From Mycobacterium sp. ENV421 (GTDB lineage Bacteria > Actinomycetota > Actinomycetes > Mycobacteriales > Mycobacteriaceae): a stretch of 64,000 nucleotides of DNA. The notes under the pieces are model-generated. The model was given only the letters and a program-made list of their open reading frames with translations. It searched no databases and was not told the DNA's origin. Positions 34,000-41,297 of the stretch are shown one piece after another. A program made the translations under genes and the position numbers. The DNA is taken from contig NZ_PDHO01000019.1 of assembly GCF_002887815.1 (NCBI RefSeq), positions 40,577-104,576 of the forward strand. Direction: 5' to 3'. Position 1 is the first letter of the stretch. Each line of letters starts with the position of its first letter.

Positions 34000-35057
34000 C
34001 CGTCGTCGGGCTGGGAGTGCCTGCGATCCGCCGCGACGACGTGCCGGCGGCGGACATGCCGCGCAGCGGACCGCTGGTCGACACGTTCGGCCGGGTGGCC
34101 ACCGATCTGCGGGTCTCGCTGACCGACCGGTGCAATCTGCGCTGTACCTATTGCATGCCCGCCGAGGGACTGGACTGGCTGCCCGGCGACGACCTGCTGA
34201 CCCGCGACGAGCTGGTGCGGCTGCTCACGCTGGCGGTGACCCGGCTCGGCATCACCAGCGTCCGATTCACCGGTGGCGAGCCTCTGCTGTATCGCGGGCT
34301 CGAAGACGTGGTGTCCGCGGTGGCCACTCTGCGCCCGCGTCCTGAGATCGCGCTGACCACCAACGGGGTGGGTCTGGCCCGTCGCGCCCGGGCGCTGGCC
34401 GATGCCGGCGTGAACCGGGTCAACGTGTCGCTCGACAGCCTCGACGCGGAGCAGTTCGCGGCCATCACCCGGCGGGACCGCCTCTCCGATGTTCTCGACG
34501 GTCTGTCCGCGGCATCCGAGGCCGGTCTGGGGCCGGTCAAGGTCAACGCGGTCCTGGATGCCGTGAGCGGCCTCGACGACGCCGTCGATCTGTTGGAGTA
34601 CTGCCTGCGCTACGGCTACCAATTACGCATCATCGAGCAGATGCCGCTCGACGCCGGTCACCTGTGGCGTCGGGACGCCAACCTGAGCGCCGACGAGATC
34701 TACGCGGCACTGGCCGAGCGCTTCACCCTCACCACGGATCCGGCGCCGCGCGGGTCGGCTCCGGCCCAGCTCTGGCAGGTCAACGGTGGCCCGGCGACGG
34801 TCGGGATCATCGCCTCGGTCTCACATGCGTTCTGCGCGGCCTGCGACCGAACCCGCCTGACCGCCGACGGGCAGATCCGGAACTGCCTGTTCGCGGCCGA
34901 GGAGACCGATCTGCGGGCGCTGCTGCGCACCGGCGCCGACGATGCGGTGCTGGAGTCGGCATGGCGTGCCGCGATGTGGCGCAAGGCGGCCGGCCACGGC
35001 ATCAACGATCCAGATTTCGTCCAACCCCAACGGCCGATGAGTGCGATCGGGGGCTGA
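33996..35057 (+). CDS. moaA2: GTP 3',8-cyclase (molybdenum cofactor step 1)
   Basis: 353 residues. A radical SAM domain with C46, C50 and C53 in DRCNLRCTYCMPAEG binds the first [4Fe-4S] cluster; SHAFCAACDRTRLTADGQIR with NCLF binds the second. The C-terminal SAIGG is the GG tail needed by MoaA. It converts GTP to 3',8-cH2GTP, the precursor of cyclic pyranopterin, with MoaC. Matches Rv0869c. Coupled to the upstream YccF gene and followed immediately by moaD2. Confidence 0.96.
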   Translation: MTVVGLGVPAIRRDDVPAADMPRSGPLVDTFGRVATDLRVSLTDRCNLRCTYCMPAEGLDWLPGDDLLTRDELVRLLTLAVTRLGITSVRFTGGEPLLYRGLEDVVSAVATLRPRPEIALTTNGVGLARRARALADAGVNRVNVSLDSLDAEQFAAITRRDRLSDVLDGLSAASEAGLGPVKVNAVLDAVSGLDDAVDLLEYCLRYGYQLRIIEQMPLDAGHLWRRDANLSADEIYAALAERFTLTTDPAPRGSAPAQLWQVNGGPATVGIIASVSHAFCAACDRTRLTADGQIRNCLFAAEETDLRALLRTGADDAVLESAWRAAMWRKAAGHGINDPDFVQPQRPMSAIGG

Positions 35058-35058
35058 G

Positions 35059-35319
35059 GTGGCCGAATCAGTACAGGTGACTGTGCGTTTCTTCGCTGCG
35101 GCACGCGCCGCCGCGGGCACCGAGTCAGATCTGCTCAGCGTGCCGGCCGGAGCGACAGTCGCCGATGTGGTCGACGAATTAGCTTGTCGCAACGCGGAAT
35201 TAGCGCGCGTGTTACAGCGCTGCTCATATCTGCGCGACGGAATCGCGGTGCGAAACAAGGCGACAGCCCTGCAATCCGGCCAGACCCTCGACGTGTTACC
35301 CCCGTTTGCCGGCGGTTGA
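35059..35319 (+). CDS. moaD2: Molybdopterin synthase small subunit
   Basis: About 86 residues. The ubiquitin-like fold has VTVRFFAAARAAAGTESDLL and ends in DVLPPFAGG, whose terminal Gly-Gly becomes the thiocarboxylate sulphur donor for MoaE. GTG at 35059 lies one base after the moaA2 stop with GGGGG upstream; GTG 35041 would give 92 residues, equal to my memory of the M. tuberculosis protein, and cannot be excluded. A CRP-type site begins one base after its stop. Confidence 0.92.
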   Translation: MAESVQVTVRFFAAARAAAGTESDLLSVPAGATVADVVDELACRNAELARVLQRCSYLRDGIAVRNKATALQSGQTLDVLPPFAGG

Positions 35320-35320
35320 G

Positions 35321-35336
35321 CGTGATTTACGTCACA
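35321..35336. promoter_or_regulatory. CRP-type palindrome upstream of rpfA
   Basis: CGTGATTTACGTCACA: GTGA-N6-TCAC, a perfect half-site pair of the mycobacterial CRP (Rv3676) consensus TGTGA-N6-TCACA. In M. tuberculosis, CRP is known to control rpfA. It lies one base after the moaD2 stop and about 420 bases before the rpfA start. Confidence 0.8.
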
Positions 35337-35417
35337 TCACGATCAGGTAACGAGATGGCCACGGTGCGGTTTAGTGCTGTAACTACCTGGGCGAACGTCG
35401 GGCCGTCTAGGCGCTTT

Positions 35418-35433
35418 AACCTTTTTTAAGGTT
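35418..35433. terminator. AT-rich hairpin between moaD2 and rpfA
   Basis: AACCTT-TTTT-AAGGTT, six-base arms, about 100 bases after moaD2. Unusually AT-rich for this genome. It could terminate moaA2-moaD2 or be a protein site near the rpfA promoter; the short stem makes terminator only a tentative label. Confidence 0.35.
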
Positions 35434-35540
35434 TGCCAGTACCAGAAACGCCCGGATTTGCAAAAGATGACGGGTCTCGCCGATCCCATTACCGTCTCTC
35501 GAAGGTCAGCCCCCTCAACCCGGGCAGACCCTCTTCGCTC

Positions 35541-35735
35541 TTAGCGCTGAGCTCCATCCAAGGAGCGGAGAGACCAACGAACACCATGGATGGAGGCGGG
35601 GGACCCACCGGTCCACCGATTAGGACTCGGAGCCACAAAGCTCCTTGGGGTGAAGCCGAAATCGTTTCCACCAGAGACGACGACGGCCGGGCGACCTCTC
35701 CAGCCCGAACCCGACAGCTGACCTCGCAGGCGCAT
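35541..35735 (+). promoter_or_regulatory. c-di-AMP (ydaO-yuaA) riboswitch in the rpfA leader
   Basis: The leader holds the conserved blocks of this riboswitch in order: GCGCTGAGCTCC at 35544-35555, GGCGGGGGACCCACCGG near 35591-35607, CTTGGGGTGAAGCCG near 35642-35659, a GGGCGACCTCTC block, and CCCGACAGCTGACCTC followed by GCAGGCGC closing the P1 stem (to about 35733). ydaO-class RNAs bind c-di-AMP and usually switch off cell-wall and osmotic genes when it is high; in actinobacteria they commonly precede rpf-like cell-wall hydrolase genes. No other gene occupies the 35320-35758 gap. Confidence 0.85.
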
Positions 35736-35758
35736 TGAAGAGAGGAACACTTCGCCAT

Positions 35759-37348
35759 ATGAGTGGACGGCATCGCAAGCCCACTTCACCGTCAGTCAGC
35801 GTCGCCAAGATCGCGGTCACCGGTGCGGTCATCGGAGGCGGCAGCCTCGCCTTCGCCAGCCAGGCCCAAGCGGCCCCGGATGCCGAATGGGATCAGGTTG
35901 CCCGTTGTGAGTCCGGCGGAAACTGGGGCATCAACACCGGCAACGGTTACCAGGGTGGCCTGCAGTTCTCCCCCAGCACCTGGTCCGCCCATGGCGGCGG
36001 TCAGTACGCCCCCGCCGCGAACATGGCCAGCAAGGACCAGCAGATCGCCATCGCCGAGCGCGTCCTGGCGAGCCAGGGCCGCGGCGCCTGGCCGGTGTGC
36101 GGACGCGGCTTGTCGGGTGCGACCCCGCGCAATGTGGTGAACGAGCCCACTCCCGAAGACGCTCAGATTCAGCCCGCCGGCTTCGAGGCCCCCGCGCCGG
36201 ACGCTCCGGCACCGGATGCTCCGGCAGATCTGCCGCCGGCACCCCAGGACATGCCGCCCGCGCCGCAGGACATGCCCCCGGCACCCCAGGACCTCCCCCC
36301 GGCACCCGCCGATCTGCCCCCGGCCCCGCAGGACATGCCGCCGGCCCCGCAGGATCTCCCCCCGGCACCCGCCGATCTCCCGCCGGCACCCCAAGACATG
36401 CCCCCGGCCCCGCAGGATCTCCCCCCGGCACCCCAAGACATGCCGCCGGCCCCGCAGGATCTCCCCCCGGCACCCGCCGATCTCCCGCCGGCACCCCAAG
36501 ACATGCCCCCGGCCCCGCAGGATCTCCCCCCGGCACCCCAAGACATGCCGCCGGCCCCGCAGGATCTCCCCCCGGCACCCGCCGATCTCCCGCCGGCACC
36601 CCAAGACATGCCCCCGGCCCCGCAGGATCTCCCCCCGGCACCCCAAGACATGCCGCCGGCCCCGCAGGATCTCCCCCCGGCACCCGCCGATCTCCCGCCG
36701 GCACCCCAAGATCTGCCGCCGGCACCCGCCGATCTGCCGCCTGCTCCGCAACCGGACGTCGTCCCGGCCGCTCAGGAAGTCGCCCCGCCGGCCGCCGCGC
36801 CGGTGATCGACACCGCCCTGCAGGCGCCCGCCCCCGAGGCGCCGGCAAACCCTGACGAGCAGACCGTCACCGTCCAGGCGGCGTCGATTCACTTCGTCCC
36901 GCAGGCTCCGGCCGATCCCGCGGTTCCGCCGACCCTGCCGCCGGCCCCTGCCCCCGCCCCCGCGCCGGCCGATCCCGCCGCGGCGCCCGCCCCGGGCACC
37001 GACGCGGTTGCCGCCAGCCCGACAGGACAGCTGCCTGACGGTGTGCCGCACCTGTCGAGCCCGGAGAATCTGCCGCCGGGCACCAGCGATCAGCCGGAAG
37101 GCCCGCAGGACGGCCCGAATGTCACGTACCTCAAGGAACTGTGGCACGCCATCCAGACGCAGCAGGTCAGCAAGGGCGACGCGCTCCTGGCCCTGACCCA
37201 GCGTCCGATGAACACCCCGGTGACCAACGATCCGAGCATGGGCACCCCGCCCGGTGATCCGAACGCGCCCGCGCCGGCCCCGGCGCCGGCACCGGCCGAT
37301 CCGAACGCGCCGCTGGTTCCGGCCCCCGCACCGGCTCCGGCTCAGTAA
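35759..37348 (+). CDS. rpfA: Resuscitation-promoting factor A
   Basis: About 529 residues from ATG 35759. A signal peptide ends near AQAAPDAEW (about residue 39). Residues about 40-117 are the Rpf lysozyme-like domain: ARCESGGNWG has catalytic E51, GGLQFSPSTW is the conserved core, and C50 and C114 should form the disulphide. A long Ala/Pro tail follows, with 25 seven-residue units (PPAPQDM, PPAPQDL, PPAPADL). Secreted muralytic enzyme that wakes dormant cells and remodels peptidoglycan. AGAGGAA lies 11 bases before the ATG. Controlled by the CRP site and riboswitch upstream. Confidence 0.96.
   Translation: MSGRHRKPTSPSVSVAKIAVTGAVIGGGSLAFASQAQAAPDAEWDQVARCESGGNWGINTGNGYQGGLQFSPSTWSAHGGGQYAPAANMASKDQQIAIAERVLASQGRGAWPVCGRGLSGATPRNVVNEPTPEDAQIQPAGFEAPAPDAPAPDAPADLPPAPQDMPPAPQDMPPAPQDLPPAPADLPPAPQDMPPAPQDLPPAPADLPPAPQDMPPAPQDLPPAPQDMPPAPQDLPPAPADLPPAPQDMPPAPQDLPPAPQDMPPAPQDLPPAPADLPPAPQDMPPAPQDLPPAPQDMPPAPQDLPPAPADLPPAPQDLPPAPADLPPAPQPDVVPAAQEVAPPAAAPVIDTALQAPAPEAPANPDEQTVTVQAASIHFVPQAPADPAVPPTLPPAPAPAPAPADPAAAPAPGTDAVAASPTGQLPDGVPHLSSPENLPPGTSDQPEGPQDGPNVTYLKELWHAIQTQQVSKGDALLALTQRPMNTPVTNDPSMGTPPGDPNAPAPAPAPAPADPNAPLVPAPAPAPAQ
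36224..36736 (+). repeat. 21-bp coding repeats with 105-bp higher-order unit in rpfA
   Basis: 25 in-frame units of about 21 bp encode PPAPxDx heptads. The unit order is ADL, QDM, QDM, QDL, ADL, QDM, QDL, then three blocks of ADL-QDM-QDL-QDM-QDL (105 bp each), then ADL, QDL, ADL. Bases within the three blocks look nearly identical, so this array probably changes copy number between strains. Confidence 0.93.
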
Positions 37349-37352
37349 GCGA

Positions 37353-37778
37353 TCACGCCGAGTTCACCCACTCGTCGGTTCCGTCGGCGAAAAACTGGTG
37401 CTTCCACACCGGTAGCCGCTCTTTGACGGTGTCGACGAGCAGGGCGCACGCCTGGAACGCCGCCTGCCGGTGGTCGGCCGCCACGGCGGCTACCAGCGCG
37501 GCGTCTCCGATGTGCAGCACGCCGACTCGGTGGCTGGCGGCGATCGCCCGCACACCGGTGGCTTTCCCGGCCACCTCGGCAACCGCCTCGAACAAGGTCT
37601 GCTCGGCCAGTGGATGCGCGGAGTACTCCAGCCGCACCACGTCGCGGCCGCCGTCGTGGTTTCGCACCACCCCGGAGAAGCCCACCACCGCGCCGGCGGC
37701 CTCGTCGGCGACCAGCTCTTCGTGCTCGGTAAGCGAGATCGGACCCTCGACGAGCGCGGCCCGCAGAATGCGTGTCAT
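37353..37778 (-). CDS. moaE2: Molybdopterin synthase catalytic subunit
   Basis: 141 residues from ATG 37778. GAVVGFSGVVRNHDGGRDV, LEYSAHPLAEQTLFEAVAE, HRVGVLHIGDAALVAAVAAD with HRQAAF, and ERLPVWKHQFFADGTDEWV are the MoaE active-site regions, including the catalytic Lys of VWKHQ. With MoaD it adds the dithiolene sulphurs to cyclic pyranopterin. Its ATG shares one base with the mog stop (TGATG), so translation is coupled. Matches Rv0866. Confidence 0.95.
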   Translation of the reverse strand: MTRILRAALVEGPISLTEHEELVADEAAGAVVGFSGVVRNHDGGRDVVRLEYSAHPLAEQTLFEAVAEVAGKATGVRAIAASHRVGVLHIGDAALVAAVAADHRQAAFQACALLVDTVKERLPVWKHQFFADGTDEWVNSA

Positions 37779-38254
37779 CAGCGGTGGTCCCCTCCGGACA
37801 GTTGGTCCAACGCGTGGTCGAGCACATCGGCGAGCACCGACAGGCCGTCGCGCACCCCGCCCGTCGAGCCGGGCAGGTTGATCACCAGTGTGCGGCCCGC
37901 GACACCGCACACCCCGCGAGACAGCACCGATGTCGGCACCGTCGGCAGACCGGACCGGCGGATGGCGTCGGCCAGGCCGGGGATCTGGTAGTCGAGAACG
38001 CCGAGGGTCGCCTCCGGGGTGGCGTCGGTCGGTGAAATTCCGGTGCCACCGGAGGTGATGACGACGTCGGCTCCCGCGTCGATCGCCATGCGCAACGCGT
38101 CCCCGACGGCGCTCCCGTCCACCACCACGCTGGCGTCGGGTACATCGAAGCCGCGCTCGGCGAGCCAGGCGACGACGATCGGGCCGGTCCGGTCTTCGTA
38201 GACACCGGTCGCCGCCCGGGTGGAGGCGATCACGACCCGTGCGGACCGCGTCAT
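37778..38254 (-). CDS. mog: Molybdopterin adenylyltransferase-like protein (Mog/MoaB)
   Basis: 158 residues from ATG 38254. RVVIASTRAATGVYEDRTGP, DVVITSGGTGISPTDATPEA and TLVINLPGSTGGVRDGL are the MogA/MoaB fold motifs (GGTG, LPGS). It activates molybdopterin by adenylylation before Mo insertion. ATG overlaps the upstream moaC2 stop as ATGA; an in-frame GTG at 38269 is less likely. Corresponds to Rv0865. Part of the moaC2-mog-moaE2 operon. Confidence 0.93.
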   Translation of the reverse strand: MTRSARVVIASTRAATGVYEDRTGPIVVAWLAERGFDVPDASVVVDGSAVGDALRMAIDAGADVVITSGGTGISPTDATPEATLGVLDYQIPGLADAIRRSGLPTVPTSVLSRGVCGVAGRTLVINLPGSTGGVRDGLSVLADVLDHALDQLSGGDHR

Positions 38255-38739
38255 GGCTCGCGCACCCACAGGCCGGTCTTACCGCCCTCCTTGCGCAGTA
38301 CCCGGATGTCCTCGAGGCGCGCGGCGGGGTCGACGGCCTTGATCATGTCGTACAGCGTCAGGGCGGCGACGCTCACGGCGGTCAGCGCCTCCATCTCGAC
38401 CCCGGTGCGGTCGGTGGTGCGCACCGAGGCGGTCACGCCGACGACGGTGTCACCGATCGCGAACTCGATGTCGACCCCGGTCAGGGCGAGGTGGTGGCAC
38501 AGCGGGATCAGATCGGATGTGCGCTTGGCGGCCAGGATCCCGGCCACCCGCGCGGTCGCGAGGGCGTCGCCCTTGGGCAGGCCGCCCGCCGTGATCAGCT
38601 CGACCACCTCGGCGGTGGTGTGAACGCATCCGGCCGCCACCGCGGTGCGCGTGGTGGCGGCCTTGTCGGTGACATCGACCATGTGCGCCGCACCGTGCTC
38701 GTCGAGGTGCGAGAGGCGGCGCTGCGGTCCGTCGGTCAC
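38251..38739 (-). CDS. moaC2: Cyclic pyranopterin monophosphate synthase
   Basis: 162 residues. HMVDVTDKAATTRTAVAAGC, GILAAKRTSDLIPLCHHLAL and GVEMEALTAVSVAALTLYDM are MoaC hallmarks, with the Lys and His of the active site in KRTSDLIPLCHH. It rearranges 3',8-cH2GTP to cyclic pyranopterin monophosphate. It is the first gene of the minus-strand moaC2-mog-moaE2 operon, convergent with rpfA at the far end. Corresponds to Rv0864. Confidence 0.96.
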   Translation of the reverse strand: MTDGPQRRLSHLDEHGAAHMVDVTDKAATTRTAVAAGCVHTTAEVVELITAGGLPKGDALATARVAGILAAKRTSDLIPLCHHLALTGVDIEFAIGDTVVGVTASVRTTDRTGVEMEALTAVSVAALTLYDMIKAVDPAARLEDIRVLRKEGGKTGLWVREP

Positions 38740-38742
38740 CGG

Positions 38743-38925
38743 TTACTTGTTGACGACGGTGACCGGGTGCAGGTACGGCAGGTCAGAGGCCGGCAACGGG
38801 AACGTGATGTCGCCGAACGGGGACAGCGCGCCGGTCCGGTCGGCAGCCAGCTCGCTCACGGCGTGGTCGTCGGGGTCGCTGGTCGGCCAGCCATTGTCGA
38901 CATACCTTGTCTTCTTCTCAGCCAC
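38743..38925 (-). CDS. Small conserved hypothetical protein (Rv0863-like position)
   Basis: 60 residues from GTG 38925: MAEKKTRYVDNGWPTSDPDD is the N-terminus and FPLPASDLPYLHPVTVVNK the C-terminus. Hydrophilic, no signal. It lies three bases upstream of moaC2 on the same strand, where M. tuberculosis has Rv0863. The tight spacing suggests it leads the moaC2 operon. Function unknown. Confidence 0.72.
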   Translation of the reverse strand: MAEKKTRYVDNGWPTSDPDDHAVSELAADRTGALSPFGDITFPLPASDLPYLHPVTVVNK

Positions 38926-38990
38926 GGCAACATTCTGTCATCTACCGGCCCGGCTTGTGCACACAGGCGGCTGTTTTACGCTGGTCAACA

Positions 38991-41288
38991 ATGAGTGCAC
39001 AGTCCGGGCGGCCGGCGAGCAGGAGCGAAGCGACCCGGGAAGACAGCCCTGGTGTGCCGCTCGGCGCCTGGCTGGCCGATCTGCCTGACGACCGGTTGAT
39101 CCGCCTGCTGGAACTGCGACCGGATCTTGCCCAGCCTGCCCCCGGCAGCATCGCCGCGCTGGCCGCCCGGGCGGTGGCCCGGCAATCGGTCAAGGCCGCC
39201 ACCGACGAGCTGGACTACCTGCGGCTCGCCGTTCTCGACGCCCTGATCGTGCTGCACGCCGAGACCGCGGCCACTCCGGTGGCCAAATTGGTCGCCCTCG
39301 TCGGCGATCGCGCCGACGAGAAGTCGATCTTGTCCGCCCTTGACGACCTGCGTGAGCGCGCGCTGGTGTGGGGCGACAGCGAGGTGCGGGTGTCGGCCGA
39401 GGCGGCCGCGGGACTGCCCTGGTATCCCGGGCAGGCGATCGGGGAGGACTCCTCCCGCACGGCCGCGGAGATCTCCGCCGCGATCGACGCCCTCGACGAC
39501 CCCCAGCTCGAATTGCTGGACCGGCTGCTGATGGGGTCCCCGGTGGGCCGCACCCGTGACGCCGCACCGGGCGCGCCGGCCGACCGGCCCGTGCCGCGGC
39601 TGCTGGCGGCCGGACTGCTGCGGCAGCTTGACGCCGAGACGGTGATCCTGCCGCGGCAGGTCGGTCAGGTGCTGCGCGGTGAGGAGCCGGGTCCGGTGAG
39701 TCTGGCCGCACCCGACCCGGTGTCCGGCACCACCACCATCGCCGACGTCGACGCCGCCGCGGCAGGCGCCGTCCTCGACTTGATCCGCGAGATCGAATTG
39801 GTCATCGAAACCCTCTCTGCTGCACCGGTTCCCGAGCTGCGTAGCGGCGGGCTGGGGGTACGCGAAGCCAAGCGGCTGACCAAACTGACCGGAATCGACG
39901 AACAACGCCTCGGGCTGGTCCTCGAGATCAGCTCGGCGGCGGGCCTGATCGCCAGCGGCACGCCCGACCCGGAACCCCAGGATGGCGCGAGCCCGTACTG
40001 GACGCCGACGGTGGCCGCGGACCGATTCATGGAGACGCCCACCGCTGCCCGCTGGTATCTGCTGGCCAGCAGCTGGCTGGACCTGCCGTCGCGCCCGGGC
40101 CTGATCGGCAGCCGCGGCCCCGATGGCAAACCCTATGCCGCACTGTCTGATTCGCTGTACTCGACGGCCGCCCCGCTGGATCGCCGACTGCTGCTGGAAC
40201 TGCTCGCCGAGCTGCCACCGGGCTCCGGCGTGGACGCGCCGCACGCCTCGCGGGCCTTGATCTGGCGCAGGCCGCGGTGGGCGGCCCGGCTGCAGCCCGA
40301 ACCCGTCGCGCATCTGCTCGACGAGGCGCACGCCGTGGGCCTGATCGGCCGAGGCGCGCTGAGCACGCCGGCGCGGGTGCTGCTCGCAGGCGATGAGGAC
40401 GCCGCGATCGACGCGATGAGCACGGCGCTGCCCGCACCGATCGACCATTTCTTGGTGCAGGCCGACCTCACCGTTGTGGTGCCCGGGCCGCTGCAGCGCG
40501 ACCTTGCCGACGAACTGGCGGCGGTGGCCGCGGTGGAATCGGCCGGTGCCGCCATGGTGTACCGGGTCAGCGAAGCCTCGATCCGGCACGCCCTGGACAC
40601 CGGGCGTACCGCGGGCGGGCTTCACACCTTCTTCGAGCGGCACTCGAAAACCCCTGTCCCCCAGGGCTTGACGTATCTGATCAACGATGTCGCCCGTCGG
40701 CACGGCCAGCTGCGGGTCGGGATGGCGTCGTCGTTCCTGCGCTGCGAGGACCCGACACTGCTCGCCCATGCGGTCGCCGCGCCGGCTTTGGACCACCTGG
40801 AGGTGCGGCTGCTGGCGCCCACGGTGGCGGTCTCACAGGCCCCGATCGGTGATGTGCTCGCGGCGTTGCGCGCGGCGGGTTTCGCGCCGGCCGCCGAGGA
40901 TTCCTCGGGGGCGATCGTCGATCTGCGGCAGCGCGGTGCGCGGGTGTCCACACCGCAACACCGTCGGCCGTTCCGCGCGTTGCCCAAGCCGAGCACGGAC
41001 ACCCTGGCCTCGGTGGTGGCCGTGCTGCGGCGAATGGATTCGACCACCCCGTTCGCCAACGTCCGCCTGGATCCGGCGGTGTCGATGGCCCTGTTGCAGC
41101 AGGCAGCCATGGAACAAAAAGACGTGGTGATCGGTTATGTCGACGCGGCCGGGGTGGCCACCCAGCGGGTGGTACGCCCGCTCACCGTCAGCGGAGGTCA
41201 GCTGATGGCCTGGGATCCCGCTCAGGGCCGCCCGCGGGAGTTCGCGGTGCATCGCGTGACGTCGGTGATGTCGGCCGACGCTGGATAA
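38991..41288 (+). CDS. Helicase-associated protein with XPB/Ssl2-like and WYL-like regions
   Basis: 765 residues from ATG 38991. LGAWLADLPDDRLIRLLELR opens a winged-helix-rich protein. The region HFLVQADLTVVVPGPLQRDL is the XPB/Ssl2-like helicase C-terminal (Helicase_C_3) segment, without Walker motifs, and the end (EQKDVVIGYVDAAGVATQRV with VRPLTVSGGQLMAWDP) is WYL-like. It corresponds to Rv0862c and stands nine bases before the XPB helicase gene, so the two probably work together on DNA. Residues about 10-17 (SRSEATRE) are encoded by a copy of the 36-bp repeat core seen at 24.9 kb. Confidence 0.85.
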   Translation: MSAQSGRPASRSEATREDSPGVPLGAWLADLPDDRLIRLLELRPDLAQPAPGSIAALAARAVARQSVKAATDELDYLRLAVLDALIVLHAETAATPVAKLVALVGDRADEKSILSALDDLRERALVWGDSEVRVSAEAAAGLPWYPGQAIGEDSSRTAAEISAAIDALDDPQLELLDRLLMGSPVGRTRDAAPGAPADRPVPRLLAAGLLRQLDAETVILPRQVGQVLRGEEPGPVSLAAPDPVSGTTTIADVDAAAAGAVLDLIREIELVIETLSAAPVPELRSGGLGVREAKRLTKLTGIDEQRLGLVLEISSAAGLIASGTPDPEPQDGASPYWTPTVAADRFMETPTAARWYLLASSWLDLPSRPGLIGSRGPDGKPYAALSDSLYSTAAPLDRRLLLELLAELPPGSGVDAPHASRALIWRRPRWAARLQPEPVAHLLDEAHAVGLIGRGALSTPARVLLAGDEDAAIDAMSTALPAPIDHFLVQADLTVVVPGPLQRDLADELAAVAAVESAGAAMVYRVSEASIRHALDTGRTAGGLHTFFERHSKTPVPQGLTYLINDVARRHGQLRVGMASSFLRCEDPTLLAHAVAAPALDHLEVRLLAPTVAVSQAPIGDVLAALRAAGFAPAAEDSSGAIVDLRQRGARVSTPQHRRPFRALPKPSTDTLASVVAVLRRMDSTTPFANVRLDPAVSMALLQQAAMEQKDVVIGYVDAAGVATQRVVRPLTVSGGQLMAWDPAQGRPREFAVHRVTSVMSADAG
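39019..39039 (+). repeat. Isolated core of the 36-bp repeat inside a coding region
   Basis: AGGAGCGAAGCGACCCGGG (with GC before it) is identical to the minus-strand core of the units at 24893-25108. Here it encodes SRSEATR near the N-terminus of the helicase-associated protein. Confidence 0.8.
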
Positions 41289-41297
41289 TGGAGCGTT

